From positions 6,324,001 to 6,388,000 of the forward strand of contig NZ_CP118270.1 of assembly GCF_028771845.1 (NCBI RefSeq): a stretch of DNA of 64,000 nucleotides. Reading direction: 5' to 3'. Under the pieces are notes generated by a model that saw only the letters and a program-made list of their open reading frames with translations, was not told the DNA's origin and ran no database searches. A program made the position numbers and the translations under genes. Each line of letters starts with the position of its first letter. The first letter of the stretch is position 1. This document shows positions 25,802-34,006 of the stretch, one piece after another. The DNA is from Paenibacillus marchantiae (GTDB lineage: Bacteria; Bacillota; Bacilli; Paenibacillales; Paenibacillaceae).

Positions 25802-25888
25802 TCTCAAGTGAGAATGCAGGCTGTAATTGGTTCGGACTTCATTGTTGACGGTGCATGGGCTGGTTCTGACCCACTAATCCCCACTTAA
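25802..25888 (+). pseudogene. C-terminal remnant of a short-chain dehydrogenase
   Basis: The last codons before TAA at 25886-25888 read AVIGSDFIVDGAWAG, the typical C-terminal signature of SDR enzymes (GxxxxVDGG/A W). Upstream the frame degenerates. With the LysR tail on the opposite strand it may be debris of a former LysR/SDR locus. Evidence is short. Confidence 0.38.
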
Positions 25889-26076
25889 TTTTCAACCTTT
25901 TTTAATCCCTAATCGCGGAAGAGTGAAGGGGTCATTGTTTTTTAGCTAAAATAAATATGTAAATGCCTCTCTACTTTTTAAGATCTGAGGGGCACTTACT
26001 ATTACACTTCATTTTAATATTACTTAAATCAGTCATCATTGATTAATCTACCATAATATCTATTTATATTACTCAT

Positions 26077-26105
26077 TTGACTTATTAAACCAATTTATAT
26101 ATATT
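26077..26105 (+). promoter_or_regulatory. Sigma-A promoter of the AT-rich secreted protein gene
   Basis: TTGACT (26077-26082), 17-nt spacer, TATATT (26100-26105), about 40 bp before the start codon. Confidence 0.7.
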
Positions 26106-26147
26106 AGAACAATAGTTTTACAATAATATATTTTAGGAGGGAATTTT

Positions 26148-26708
26148 TTGAAAAAGACAAGATTCACATTTAAATTTGCACTTATTGCCGTTTTAGTTTT
26201 CTGTTTTAGTACAAATGTATTCGCTTTGGAATCTACTGTAACTGATTCTGAAGAGCCTTACAAAGTTATCCTTACGGATAAAGAAGCTGATGAGCTATTT
26301 AGTAACTTAGTTGTGCTTGAAAGCAACCAAACTACTAATTCAAATCATTCTTCTGATGGAATTTCGGCATTAGCTGGACCACTTGCAGTATGGCAATTTG
26401 AATCTTTAGACAAGAACGGGCTTTATAATACTGGTCAAAATATTACAGTTTCTGAAGATGGGAATTACGACATCACAGTAGTTCAGTGGGCAGATAGTTT
26501 ACAACTTGTTCGTAGCCCAACAGTATCTTACATTTTTGCCGATCCGAATAATGGTAAAATAATTAAAGAAGGTTATGTTTTCGGAAATTACACTGATACC
26601 AATACTAAAACTAAGGTTTCTGTACCTAAAGGTACATATAGAATACTTGTATACAATCATAGTGGCTATAGCGTTTCTGGAAACGGCTATATCTACAGAG
26701 GTATTTAA
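26148..26708 (+). CDS. Small secreted protein of unknown function
   Basis: Protein of 186 residues with a clear Sec signal peptide (basic KKTRFTFKF, a hydrophobic core, and a likely cut after VFA near residue 26). The mature protein is Ser/Thr/Asn-rich and ends in a beta-rich domain: NITVSEDGNYDITVVQW, TKVSVPKGTYRILVYNHSGYSVSGNGYIY. The last part resembles pre-peptidase-type beta-sandwich domains but I cannot name a family. Codon use is markedly more AT-rich than the neighbours and the gene sits beside remnant sequence, suggesting acquisition. The TTG start has AGGAGGG upstream; promoter and terminator are its own. Confidence 0.75.
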   Translation: MKKTRFTFKFALIAVLVFCFSTNVFALESTVTDSEEPYKVILTDKEADELFSNLVVLESNQTTNSNHSSDGISALAGPLAVWQFESLDKNGLYNTGQNITVSEDGNYDITVVQWADSLQLVRSPTVSYIFADPNNGKIIKEGYVFGNYTDTNTKTKVSVPKGTYRILVYNHSGYSVSGNGYIYRGI

Positions 26709-26750
26709 AGCCAACTTATTAATGTAAAAGCTTTTAAATTTATAACTTAG

Positions 26751-26779
26751 GCGGACAGGAGAATGATTCTCCTGTCCGC
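26751..26779. terminator. Bidirectional terminator
   Basis: Perfect 13-bp stem GCGGACAGGAGAA/TTCTCCTGTCCGC with a TGA loop, followed by TTTGTTG. It separates the secreted-protein gene from the convergent carboxylesterase. Confidence 0.9.
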
Positions 26780-26815
26780 TTTGTTGTACTTCCATTCTAA
26801 TCTGTTCTGTCCAAT

Positions 26816-28450
26816 CTATTCCCAGAAAAAACGTCCGGCAAATACCTTCTCCGTCAGCAACTTGTATGTCTCCTCTGGCAATTCTTTTTTCATCTTCGCC
26901 ATCACGGCATCCTTGCCTTCATTATATTGCTTAGACATGCCGATCTCGGCTGTGGTATCGGTTGCGTCGAGGCGCATGATTGGTGCATTGGCATCTTTGG
27001 TCCAATATGTCCATTCGGCCAATTCCAATGATCCACCACGACCCGGGCTGCCTGTGTAGAGGAACTGCTTCAGATAAGCTGCCATCGCGGCAGACAATGC
27101 CTCACGGCCTGGTCTGTTCTGTTCACTAAAATAACCTTCAGGGAAAAGAGCGGCAACGCCGTCTGCGTGTCCTGTGTAAAAGTCCATATCCGCGCCATGC
27201 GGTGCGCCCAGCAATGTTTGCAGCCTTTCGGAAATGACCCCAGGCTTTGTGCCCCATGCAAAACGATAGGCGTATACAGGTGGCTGTCCCGCTTCACTTG
27301 TCAGGCGCTCGGCTACCCGCTCCGCATTGAAGCCTGCATAAGCCTCACTGCCATATTTCAGAGCTGCGGCATACTGTTCGGCCTTGGTTTCATCTGTAAA
27401 CAGAGTTTCATCATGAAATGAGGGTACAAAGTATGGATCACCGAAAGCAAAGCTGGAAAACTCAGTTTCCAAACTGCCCAGCAGAACAGGAACTTGTGCA
27501 TAATTACCGCTGTTGATGGCATCGAATCCCTCTTTCGGAATGACTGTACCGTCACGGAACAAATGTGGGAATGGATGCATACGAATCGCCGTTGAACCAT
27601 ATACAGTGACCAGCTTGTCAGCAGGCAACTCACGCAAATAGCTGGCCAGCTGTGCCTGAGACTGCTTGCCGATCCATGTTCCCGCATGTTCAATAGAGGT
27701 CACTTTACCCTCTTGCACGAGCAATTTCACAAATGCATCCTCGGATTTTTGTTCGCCTTCCTCCGGTGCAGCCGTGGTCAGACCACCACTGAAAGCAGCT
27801 AATTTCTGAAATAGCCCTTTGCTTAGCGGTGAGATTAACGCTGCCAGAACATTACGTGCTCCTGCCGACTGCCCGGCCAACGTAACATTGCCTGTATCTC
27901 CGCCAAAGCCCTCGATATTATCCTGTACCCACTGCAGTGCACGGAATGCATCAAGTAAGCCATAGTTGCCCGAATCATCAAGGGGATTTCCGGTTTTCAA
28001 TGCAGCATTTTGAAAGAATCCAAGAGCTCCCAAACGATAGTTCACCGATATGATAATGCTGTTCGTGTTACGCGCAAGTTGTTCACCTTGAAAATCCTTG
28101 CCTGATCCGGTCATATTCCCGCCGCCGTGCAGAAACACCATAACCGGAAGCTTCGAACTGGTTGTATTTGGACGCCAAATATTGAGATACAGTGAGTCTT
28201 CACTTCCGGCTATCGTTTCACCGGATAACTGTAAGCTGCACGCAGCAAATTCCTTGGCGGTTCGAGTCCCTGTCCATGCATCCGGTTCACGCGGTGCTTT
28301 CCAGCGTAATTCACCTACCGGAGGTGCTGCATAAGGAACACCTAACCAGCCGAGCGTACCGTATTGTTCATAGGTTTTTCCATCAATGGCTCCATATTTC
28401 GTCTGCTGCAATGTTTGAGGTTTGAACCCCTGATCTTGTTTATGTTTCAT
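26816..28450 (-). CDS. Type-B carboxylesterase/lipase (PnbA-like)
   Basis: Serine hydrolase of about 544 residues. It shows the family entry YGTLGWLGVPYAAPPVGELRW, the disulfide-equivalent region SEDSLYLNIWRP, the oxyanion HGGGN, the nucleophile elbow GQSAGA, and a late PHGADMDFY with the catalytic His region. Such enzymes cleave carboxyl esters, including p-nitrobenzyl esters; no signal peptide is seen. The start is uncertain: ATG 28450 has GGAG 9 nt upstream. The frame also runs on to a TTG at 28495, and beyond an in-frame TAA (28499-28501) to a GTG at 28567 embedded in an excellent AAGGAGGTGA, which may mark a 5' end interrupted by a nonsense change. Confidence 0.82.
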   Translation of the reverse strand: MKHKQDQGFKPQTLQQTKYGAIDGKTYEQYGTLGWLGVPYAAPPVGELRWKAPREPDAWTGTRTAKEFAACSLQLSGETIAGSEDSLYLNIWRPNTTSSKLPVMVFLHGGGNMTGSGKDFQGEQLARNTNSIIISVNYRLGALGFFQNAALKTGNPLDDSGNYGLLDAFRALQWVQDNIEGFGGDTGNVTLAGQSAGARNVLAALISPLSKGLFQKLAAFSGGLTTAAPEEGEQKSEDAFVKLLVQEGKVTSIEHAGTWIGKQSQAQLASYLRELPADKLVTVYGSTAIRMHPFPHLFRDGTVIPKEGFDAINSGNYAQVPVLLGSLETEFSSFAFGDPYFVPSFHDETLFTDETKAEQYAAALKYGSEAYAGFNAERVAERLTSEAGQPPVYAYRFAWGTKPGVISERLQTLLGAPHGADMDFYTGHADGVAALFPEGYFSEQNRPGREALSAAMAAYLKQFLYTGSPGRGGSLELAEWTYWTKDANAPIMRLDATDTTAEIGMSKQYNEGKDAVMAKMKKELPEETYKLLTEKVFAGRFFWE

Positions 28451-28620
28451 CCAACTCTGCTCCAAGGTTCCACCGCCATTGAGCTGTGCCTGCAAAGCTT
28501 ATGCAGTCGTTTCAGCCAACTGGCGATTGGTACGTTCGCTCGTGCTCCTGCCTTGAAGCGCGTTCACCTCCTTAACCGATATGTAAGTGAAAGCCTCTCC
28601 TTGGTTGTAGTTATATCTTT

Positions 28621-29877
28621 CTAGAGCGTTCGTGCCAATCTCTCCAGCAGTTCCACCGCAGGAGCTAGCACTGCTTCATCAATATCGAATTCCGGATGGT
28701 GATGCGGAGCAGGCAGCTCGCTGCCAATAATCATATACGTTGCTTTCCCACCTTGTTCCTGTACACGCCTAATCATGTAACTGGCATCCTCACTTCCGAG
28801 TGAAGCACCATCCGAAATAGCCTCCGCATGGGTAAATCCTGCGATGCCTTCACTTTGCTGTACAGCAAGCTCTGCAAGCTCCATATCACAGTGAATAGGG
28901 ACTGCACCGCCAATGACTTCAACCGTAGAGCTTAACTCATGCATCGCCGCGCTGTGCTCGATGATCTGACGCACCCGTCGCTCCAGCTCACGATTCGTTT
29001 CTTCTGTCGTTGAACGGGTTTCAATCACCATCCGTGCGTGCTCGGGAATAATATTGGCCCCTGTTCCGCCTTCAAGAATACCCACATTAATGCGTGTATC
29101 TGCCGTGCTAAACCGAGGCAACGCATGAATATTAAGGAGTGCTGTAGAGGCTCCCAGCAAAGCATTCCGTCCTTCCTCCGGTGTAGCTCCGGCATGAGAA
29201 GACACACCTGTAAAATGGGCTTCCAGCTTGGTCGTTGCCAGGAATCCAGCAGACGCCCCTCTGACATGACCGGATGGCACACCTGTACCCAGATGTATGC
29301 AGAACAGACGGTCCACCTGTTCCAGCATGCCTTTTTCGACCATGGCATACGCACCACGCACACCTTCTTCAGCAGGCTGGAACAGCAGACGGATCTTCCC
29401 GGCGAACTTTCGGTTACTCAAACGTTCTGCAAGTGCAAGCCCAATGGCTGTATGTCCATCGTGCGCGCAAGCGTGCATAATGCCTTCATGACTGGAGCGA
29501 AATTTCCCCGCTTGTGGTATATGTTTGTCTGACTTGCTCTCACGGATCGGAAGTGCATCCATATCGAAACGGAACGCCGTTGTTGGCCCTTCCATTTCTC
29601 CTTGTAACTCAGCGACAACCGCCGTAAATCCCCCTCGCATCTGCTGCACAATCGCTGAATCTGCCCCTTCATCGATGGCACGCTGATATGCATCTTCCAA
29701 CACTTCAGGGTTTGGCAGACCTCGCCGCGATGTGTCATCAATCGCATCTTTTCCATAGGCCACATGGTAACCCAGTTCCGTTAACATCTGCACGACTTTG
29801 GTAGCCGTACGAAATTCGGTGAATCCCAGCTCGGGATGTTCGTGAAGGTCTCGTCGAAGCGCAATAATATCAATCAT
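28621..29877 (-). CDS. M20 family amidohydrolase, AbgA-like
   Basis: Metallopeptidase-family amidohydrolase of about 418 residues. Motifs include LRRDLHEHPELGFTEFRTAT, FRFDMDALPI, the metal-binding HACAHDGHTAIGLALAE, and a central dimerisation domain with SSHAGATPEEGRNAL. The insert GKDAIDDTSRRGLPNPE followed by GGFTAVVAEL matches the layout of AbgA, a subunit of p-aminobenzoyl-glutamate hydrolase, rather than plain N-acyl amino acid hydrolases. Two metal ions in the cytoplasm are expected. No AbgB partner or AbgT transporter is adjacent. The ATG at 29877 has GAGAGGTGAG in front. It lies upstream of the esterase on the same strand; cotranscription is possible. Confidence 0.85.
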   Translation of the reverse strand: MIDIIALRRDLHEHPELGFTEFRTATKVVQMLTELGYHVAYGKDAIDDTSRRGLPNPEVLEDAYQRAIDEGADSAIVQQMRGGFTAVVAELQGEMEGPTTAFRFDMDALPIRESKSDKHIPQAGKFRSSHEGIMHACAHDGHTAIGLALAERLSNRKFAGKIRLLFQPAEEGVRGAYAMVEKGMLEQVDRLFCIHLGTGVPSGHVRGASAGFLATTKLEAHFTGVSSHAGATPEEGRNALLGASTALLNIHALPRFSTADTRINVGILEGGTGANIIPEHARMVIETRSTTEETNRELERRVRQIIEHSAAMHELSSTVEVIGGAVPIHCDMELAELAVQQSEGIAGFTHAEAISDGASLGSEDASYMIRRVQEQGGKATYMIIGSELPAPHHHPEFDIDEAVLAPAVELLERLARTL

Positions 29878-30236
29878 GGTCACTCACCTCTCTCATCAAG
29901 CTCTCTATTTCATCATACATACACCTTTACACTACGAATTCTATATTATGGGTCGCTAATCCTGTTTCGCGTTACTTCTACACACATGCTTCACGCCCAT
30001 AATGGGGACCCTTCGTGTCACAGGATGCGATTGATCTGATTCAATAAAAAAGTTGCCCGCTCATTGAACGGCACTCTTAGCCAAACTGCCCAAGAATATT
30101 CTTGGGCAGTTTTTCGATTTCACTTTTAAGTGCAACTTCTATAGGCAAAGGTAACGTGGTATGGTAGGCCCACGCACAAGCTTATCGTATAATAAGCATA
30201 ACGTTGATGAATATGGCGCAAAAAAAGGAGAAGCTC
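29878..30236. other. Intergenic region with an orphan terminator
   Basis: About 360 bases between the amidohydrolase and VOC genes. It contains a strong plus-strand terminator at 30083-30115 with no plus-strand gene before it, and a TATAAT at 30188-30193 that may serve the VOC gene. A short untranslated RNA ending at the terminator is possible but no clear promoter was found. Confidence 0.4.
30083..30115 (+). terminator. Orphan rho-independent terminator
   Basis: AACTGCCCAAGAA pairs perfectly with TTCTTGGGCAGTT around a TA centre, followed by TTT. Its T-run favours the plus strand, where no coding gene precedes it. Confidence 0.8.
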
Positions 30237-30605
30237 ATGATGTTGATTAGACTAAATTGGATCACACTGCGGGTACACGATCTGGAAGCATCGCTCCGCT
30301 TCTACCACGATTTGCTCGGGCTGCCGATTCAGCGCAGATTCGAAAGCCGTGGACGGCAGATCGCCATGCTGGGACTGGAAGATGAAACGAAGTTGGAACT
30401 GATTGAGGGCAGCGAAACCACACTCAAGCCAGAGGCCGGTGTTTCGATCGGTTATGAGGTAAGTTCACTGGACGAAGCCATGGAGCAGCTCGCAGCATTA
30501 GGCATCCCGATTGTACGAGGCCCCGTCCAGCCCAATCCGCATCTGAGGTTTATTTACATTGCCGACCCAGATGGCTTCGAAGTGCAGTTGGCCGAACATG
30601 TATGA
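30237..30605 (+). CDS. VOC (glyoxalase/bleomycin resistance/dioxygenase) family protein
   Basis: Small cytoplasmic protein of about 122 residues. It has two beta-alpha-beta-beta-beta modules: WITLRVHDLEASLRFYHDLLGLP at the start and LRFIYIADPDGFEVQLAEHV at the end. Family members act as lyases, isomerases or binding proteins for small electrophiles or antibiotics; the exact role is unknown. The ATG at 30237 is chosen because AAGGAG precedes it by 6 nt, whereas the upstream in-frame ATGs lack a site. Confidence 0.85.
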   Translation: MMLIRLNWITLRVHDLEASLRFYHDLLGLPIQRRFESRGRQIAMLGLEDETKLELIEGSETTLKPEAGVSIGYEVSSLDEAMEQLAALGIPIVRGPVQPNPHLRFIYIADPDGFEVQLAEHV

Positions 30606-30734
30606 TTAAGGCGCAATTATTTTTGAGGCGAATCTAAATAAGTGTACGTTTCACGATGACTGACCTGTTGTGTGTGGAGCCAAACCTACACGCGCACCCC
30701 ACATAGGACGGCGTCAGCGCGCTGTTGTGCAAGT

Positions 30735-31958
30735 TTACAGCTTCATCCGACGCATCAGCGGCACACCTACTCGATTCAAAAGCCGTTCAAGCAGGAGCCA
30801 GCACCAGCGTCTGCTCATTGGCAAATGGCGCTCATACACGGCAGAATACTCGAAATCCGACACAGCGCCACGGTTGCGTTTGAACTGCGCAGCACCAGCA
30901 CTCTCATGCAACAGATGACCGTTCTCACGGGCCTGTCCAATCAGGCAAGCTGATAGCATACGGTACAGTCCGATAGACTGGGGTAGCGCCGTATCGTAAC
31001 CGAATAACGGCGTTGTCATCACCCCATTCCGACAGAAGTATCCCATAATCGCATCTATACGCCCTTCCTTTCGCAGACCATACAAGGTCAGTGTTCCCGA
31101 AGCTTTTGCTGTCGCAATGAACTGTTCACTGAATTGCGGATTATCATAAGAGTATTTTTCGAGGTATAGCAGCCTATACAGCTCCGCAATTCGCGGAATA
31201 TCTTCCTCCGTCAAATTCGATCCGGAAACGAATTCATATCCGTGCTTGGTCAACAATTCGTAATCCCGCTTCAGCAGCCAGCGCGACTTCGCATTGCCGA
31301 AATTCGGATCATTCGCCTGGTACAGATAGATTTGACGGCTCGGAATTAGTTGACAGCCTGCTTGCTTCAGCTCTCCCGTCAGATCGGAGTGAAGCCCTGG
31401 GCACAAGGAGCGAAATATGACGGCATGCTCAGGATAACGTTCCTTTACTGCTGCAAGCAGACAAACCGCCTGCTTTCCGGACATGGCTGGATACAGGTTT
31501 GTTGATAACAGCCAGTTGTTGATATGTACAACTTTGTTTATTTGTGATTGCCGCATTCCCCACCCCACCACACTGAGTAGGGCGAATAGCCCTTTTTCCA
31601 GCAACGGTTTCCGAAGCAGCATCAACTCCTGCTTGGCATACCTCACATAATGCGTATAAGGCGAACAAACGTAAGAATTTTCATACTCTGCATCATTTAC
31701 CGTCAACGGAAGCACTAGATCGTCAATTCGAGCAATGAGTAAGGTTGTGTTTACATTTATCATGAAGTCCCGTGTCCCTTGCAACATCATGGGTTCCAAA
31801 TATGCTCTTGCATATCTGCCATCCTCGGTGTTAGGCCAGCCCATATCTTCGAGCGAATTCCGATCATAGAAACGAACGCGACTATCGCGTCTTTCATTCT
31901 TCGCTGGATCTGTAAGATCGCGGCTATCCGTCTTTTTTTCCATTACTGCATTCTTCAC
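30735..31958 (-). CDS. GNAT-like acyltransferase of unknown substrate
   Basis: Protein of about 407 residues without signal peptide. The C-terminal half carries features of FemAB/BioF2-type GNAT folds: GTLTLYGLRKEGRIDAIMGYF, then QSIGLYRMLSACLIGQARENGHLLHESAGAAQFKRNRG, and a basic C-terminal end. The N-terminal half is unfamiliar. It probably transfers an acyl group to a small molecule or polymer, but no substrate can be proposed. The GTG at 31958 lies 7 nt after GGGGAG and is preferred over a TTG five codons earlier that overlaps that site. It stands alone. Confidence 0.6.
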   Translation of the reverse strand: MKNAVMEKKTDSRDLTDPAKNERRDSRVRFYDRNSLEDMGWPNTEDGRYARAYLEPMMLQGTRDFMINVNTTLLIARIDDLVLPLTVNDAEYENSYVCSPYTHYVRYAKQELMLLRKPLLEKGLFALLSVVGWGMRQSQINKVVHINNWLLSTNLYPAMSGKQAVCLLAAVKERYPEHAVIFRSLCPGLHSDLTGELKQAGCQLIPSRQIYLYQANDPNFGNAKSRWLLKRDYELLTKHGYEFVSGSNLTEEDIPRIAELYRLLYLEKYSYDNPQFSEQFIATAKASGTLTLYGLRKEGRIDAIMGYFCRNGVMTTPLFGYDTALPQSIGLYRMLSACLIGQARENGHLLHESAGAAQFKRNRGAVSDFEYSAVYERHLPMSRRWCWLLLERLLNRVGVPLMRRMKL

Positions 31959-32104
31959 GTTCTGCTCCCCCAATTACCCAAACTTCCTGCCATCAATTGT
32001 TTTTTTACAAATTCCTATTCCTCCCATTATAGTAGGCCTGGATGAGCATCCACAATTGTTTCGTTAAAAACGGGCGGAGAGATAAGCCATCTAAAAACAA
32101 AAAA

Positions 32105-32137
32105 AGCCTGCCCCCACATCATGGTTGGAGACAGGCT
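32105..32137 (-). terminator. Terminator of the chemoreceptor gene
   Basis: Minus-strand AGCCTG.C.CC pairs with GG.G.CAGGCT, followed by seven T. It lies about 80 bp past the receptor stop. Confidence 0.8.
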
Positions 32138-32214
32138 CAGTAACTGAACTTCGAATATAAAATTGGTGTAATCAGGTGACTCCGATGCAGTAGGCTAGCT
32201 TCAGCCTAAGTATT

Positions 32215-33696
32215 TTACAGCGTACCCGTTGCAGAACCTACTTCGTTCTTATCGGATACCAACTCGTTCAGGTCCACAATCAGTTGCTCCAGTTCTCCGA
32301 AGCTGTCCACCATCTTCTCGGTCAGGTTGCGCTGTTCCTCCATACTGGCAAGAATTTCTTCCGTAGCAGCACTCGATTCCTGAGTCACACTTGAAATTTC
32401 TGAAACCTCATTAACCACTTTCGTAGAGGATTCCCTCATGGTGACTGAACTACTCTCGATATCTGCGGCCTGATTCAATACTTGCTGAGAATTGCTGTTG
32501 ATCGTACGGAAAACTTCTTCTGCCGTTTGCACACTGTCTTTTCCTGCTTCCAAAGCGAGTCGAATACGCCCAAACCGATCCGTCAACGCCTGTGTCTGTC
32601 CTCTCAAACGGGACAAAATAGCAGCAATATCACTGGCCGAATGGCCGGAGTGTTCTGCCAGCTTGCGAACTTCCTCCGAAACGACTGCAAACCCACGTCC
32701 ATGTTCACCTGCACGGGCTGCTTCAATCGCTGCATTGAGCGCAAGCAGATTCGTCTGGTTGGCAATATCCGAGATGCTGTTCAGCATTAGCGACATGGAC
32801 TCACTTTCCTCGTTAAACTTACTCATATCATCGGCTGTGGTATTAATCGTTTCATACAGCTCCTGCATCTGAACATTCAGTTGATCCATCTGCGCACTGC
32901 CTGTTTCCGTGCTCGTTGCCATGCTGGCTGACAGTTCTTTCATCTGAAGTGAGTAGGAAGCAACATCGCGGATATGCTGATCCGACAAGGACAAGGACTC
33001 TGAAATTTCAGCCACACTGGTGGCCTGGAATTCAACCCCTTTGGCCACCTCGCTGAATCCAAGCGTTACTTCATGGGTAATGGAGCCGGTGTCGGTTACT
33101 TTTTGCTTCAGTTGATCCGTATAACGAGATAGGCCCTCTACAGATTCTTTGACCCTTACAAGCATTGTTTCCACTCTCATTTTGGAATGCTCTACTTCTT
33201 GCCAACGCGCTTCGCTATCCCAAAAGAGTCTTTGATTCAACTGGGAAACCAGCATCAGAATGGCTCCCGTAAGCGCAAACAATCCTACATCAACAATATG
33301 GCCAATAAATTCCTCGGAGCTCTTTGTCTCCACCAGAACGACCTGAATAATACTGATGATAAACAACACGAAAAATCCGGTAGTGAACAGTTTCTTGTCG
33401 GGATAGAGCAACAATACTGAAGTGATGACCAGACTTAAAGTGATGTTAACACTTCCCCAGCCTGCATAGACTCCACAAACCGTAATCAGGAGTGTACAAA
33501 GCCACGGGATCACATGAATATACTTCTTTTTGATATTGGCGTACGTTACCCAACCGGTGAATAAAATAGCTACCCCACTCGAAACAAGCAGCTTGGGTTC
33601 CAGAAAGGCCATACCAAAACCGATGGCAACAATAACCCACAGGATGATACAGATCAGCTTGTTCCTTTTCCAGATGATTTCGTCATAACGATTCAT
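32215..33696 (-). CDS. Methyl-accepting chemotaxis protein with polytopic N-terminus
   Basis: Receptor of 493 residues. Residues 1-150 hold about six hydrophobic segments with no large extracellular loop, so the sensor lies within the membrane instead of being a periplasmic-type Cache domain. The rest is a long coiled-coil signalling domain with the invariant hairpin tip ISDIANQTNLLALNAAIEAARAGEHGRGFAVVSEEVRKLAEHS, which docks CheA and CheW. Ligand is unknown; membrane potential, light or hydrophobic signals are possible by analogy. The upstream region contains a good motility-sigma (sigma-D) promoter, so it is probably coexpressed with flagella. Confidence 0.9.
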   Translation of the reverse strand: MNRYDEIIWKRNKLICIILWVIVAIGFGMAFLEPKLLVSSGVAILFTGWVTYANIKKKYIHVIPWLCTLLITVCGVYAGWGSVNITLSLVITSVLLLYPDKKLFTTGFFVLFIISIIQVVLVETKSSEEFIGHIVDVGLFALTGAILMLVSQLNQRLFWDSEARWQEVEHSKMRVETMLVRVKESVEGLSRYTDQLKQKVTDTGSITHEVTLGFSEVAKGVEFQATSVAEISESLSLSDQHIRDVASYSLQMKELSASMATSTETGSAQMDQLNVQMQELYETINTTADDMSKFNEESESMSLMLNSISDIANQTNLLALNAAIEAARAGEHGRGFAVVSEEVRKLAEHSGHSASDIAAILSRLRGQTQALTDRFGRIRLALEAGKDSVQTAEEVFRTINSNSQQVLNQAADIESSSVTMRESSTKVVNEVSEISSVTQESSAATEEILASMEEQRNLTEKMVDSFGELEQLIVDLNELVSDKNEVGSATGTL

Positions 33697-33850
33697 GAAT
33701 TTCCCGTCCTTTTTATCAATTAAATACGATGGTGAAACATTTCTGTACTATCTTTTATCAGTCTTTGGTCCTTGCTTATGAATAAATCGCAAAGTCCTAG
33801 GGCTTTGTTATAGTACATTAGGTCTTCATAAACATGAAAACACACTTAAT

Positions 33851-33879
33851 GTATATCGGAATTTTATTATAAATTTTTA
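33851..33879 (-). promoter_or_regulatory. Sigma-D-type promoter of the chemoreceptor gene
   Basis: Minus-strand TAAA (33879-33876), 15 nt, TCCGATAT (33860-33853), against the sigma-D consensus TAAA-N15-GCCGATAA. It lies about 150 bp upstream of the start codon, leaving an AT-rich leader. Confidence 0.72.
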
Positions 33880-33952
33880 ATATATGAAGGAATATAATAT
33901 GTACTTATATTTCAGGAATTTTATTTGGTTTTCTCCATAGTAAAAAAATAGT

Positions 33953-33980
33953 AAAAACCCGCATCAGGGATACGGGCTTT
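33953..33980 (-). terminator. Terminator of the pectate lyase gene
   Basis: Minus-strand CCCGTATC-CCT-GATGCGGG followed by TTTTT. It is 26 bp past the lyase stop. Confidence 0.85.
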
Positions 33981-34006
33981 CACATGTTAAGAAGATCAGC
34001 TACCTT

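Larger units (their letters stand above)
25408..26147. other. 740-base gap with coding remnants
   Basis: No intact gene. The left end holds the Fur box. Between about 25500 and 25890 are two decayed gene ends on opposite strands (listed separately), and the final 200 bases are very AT-rich and carry the promoter of the secreted-protein gene. The composition change near 25900 suggests a junction left by deletion and insertion. Confidence 0.5.
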
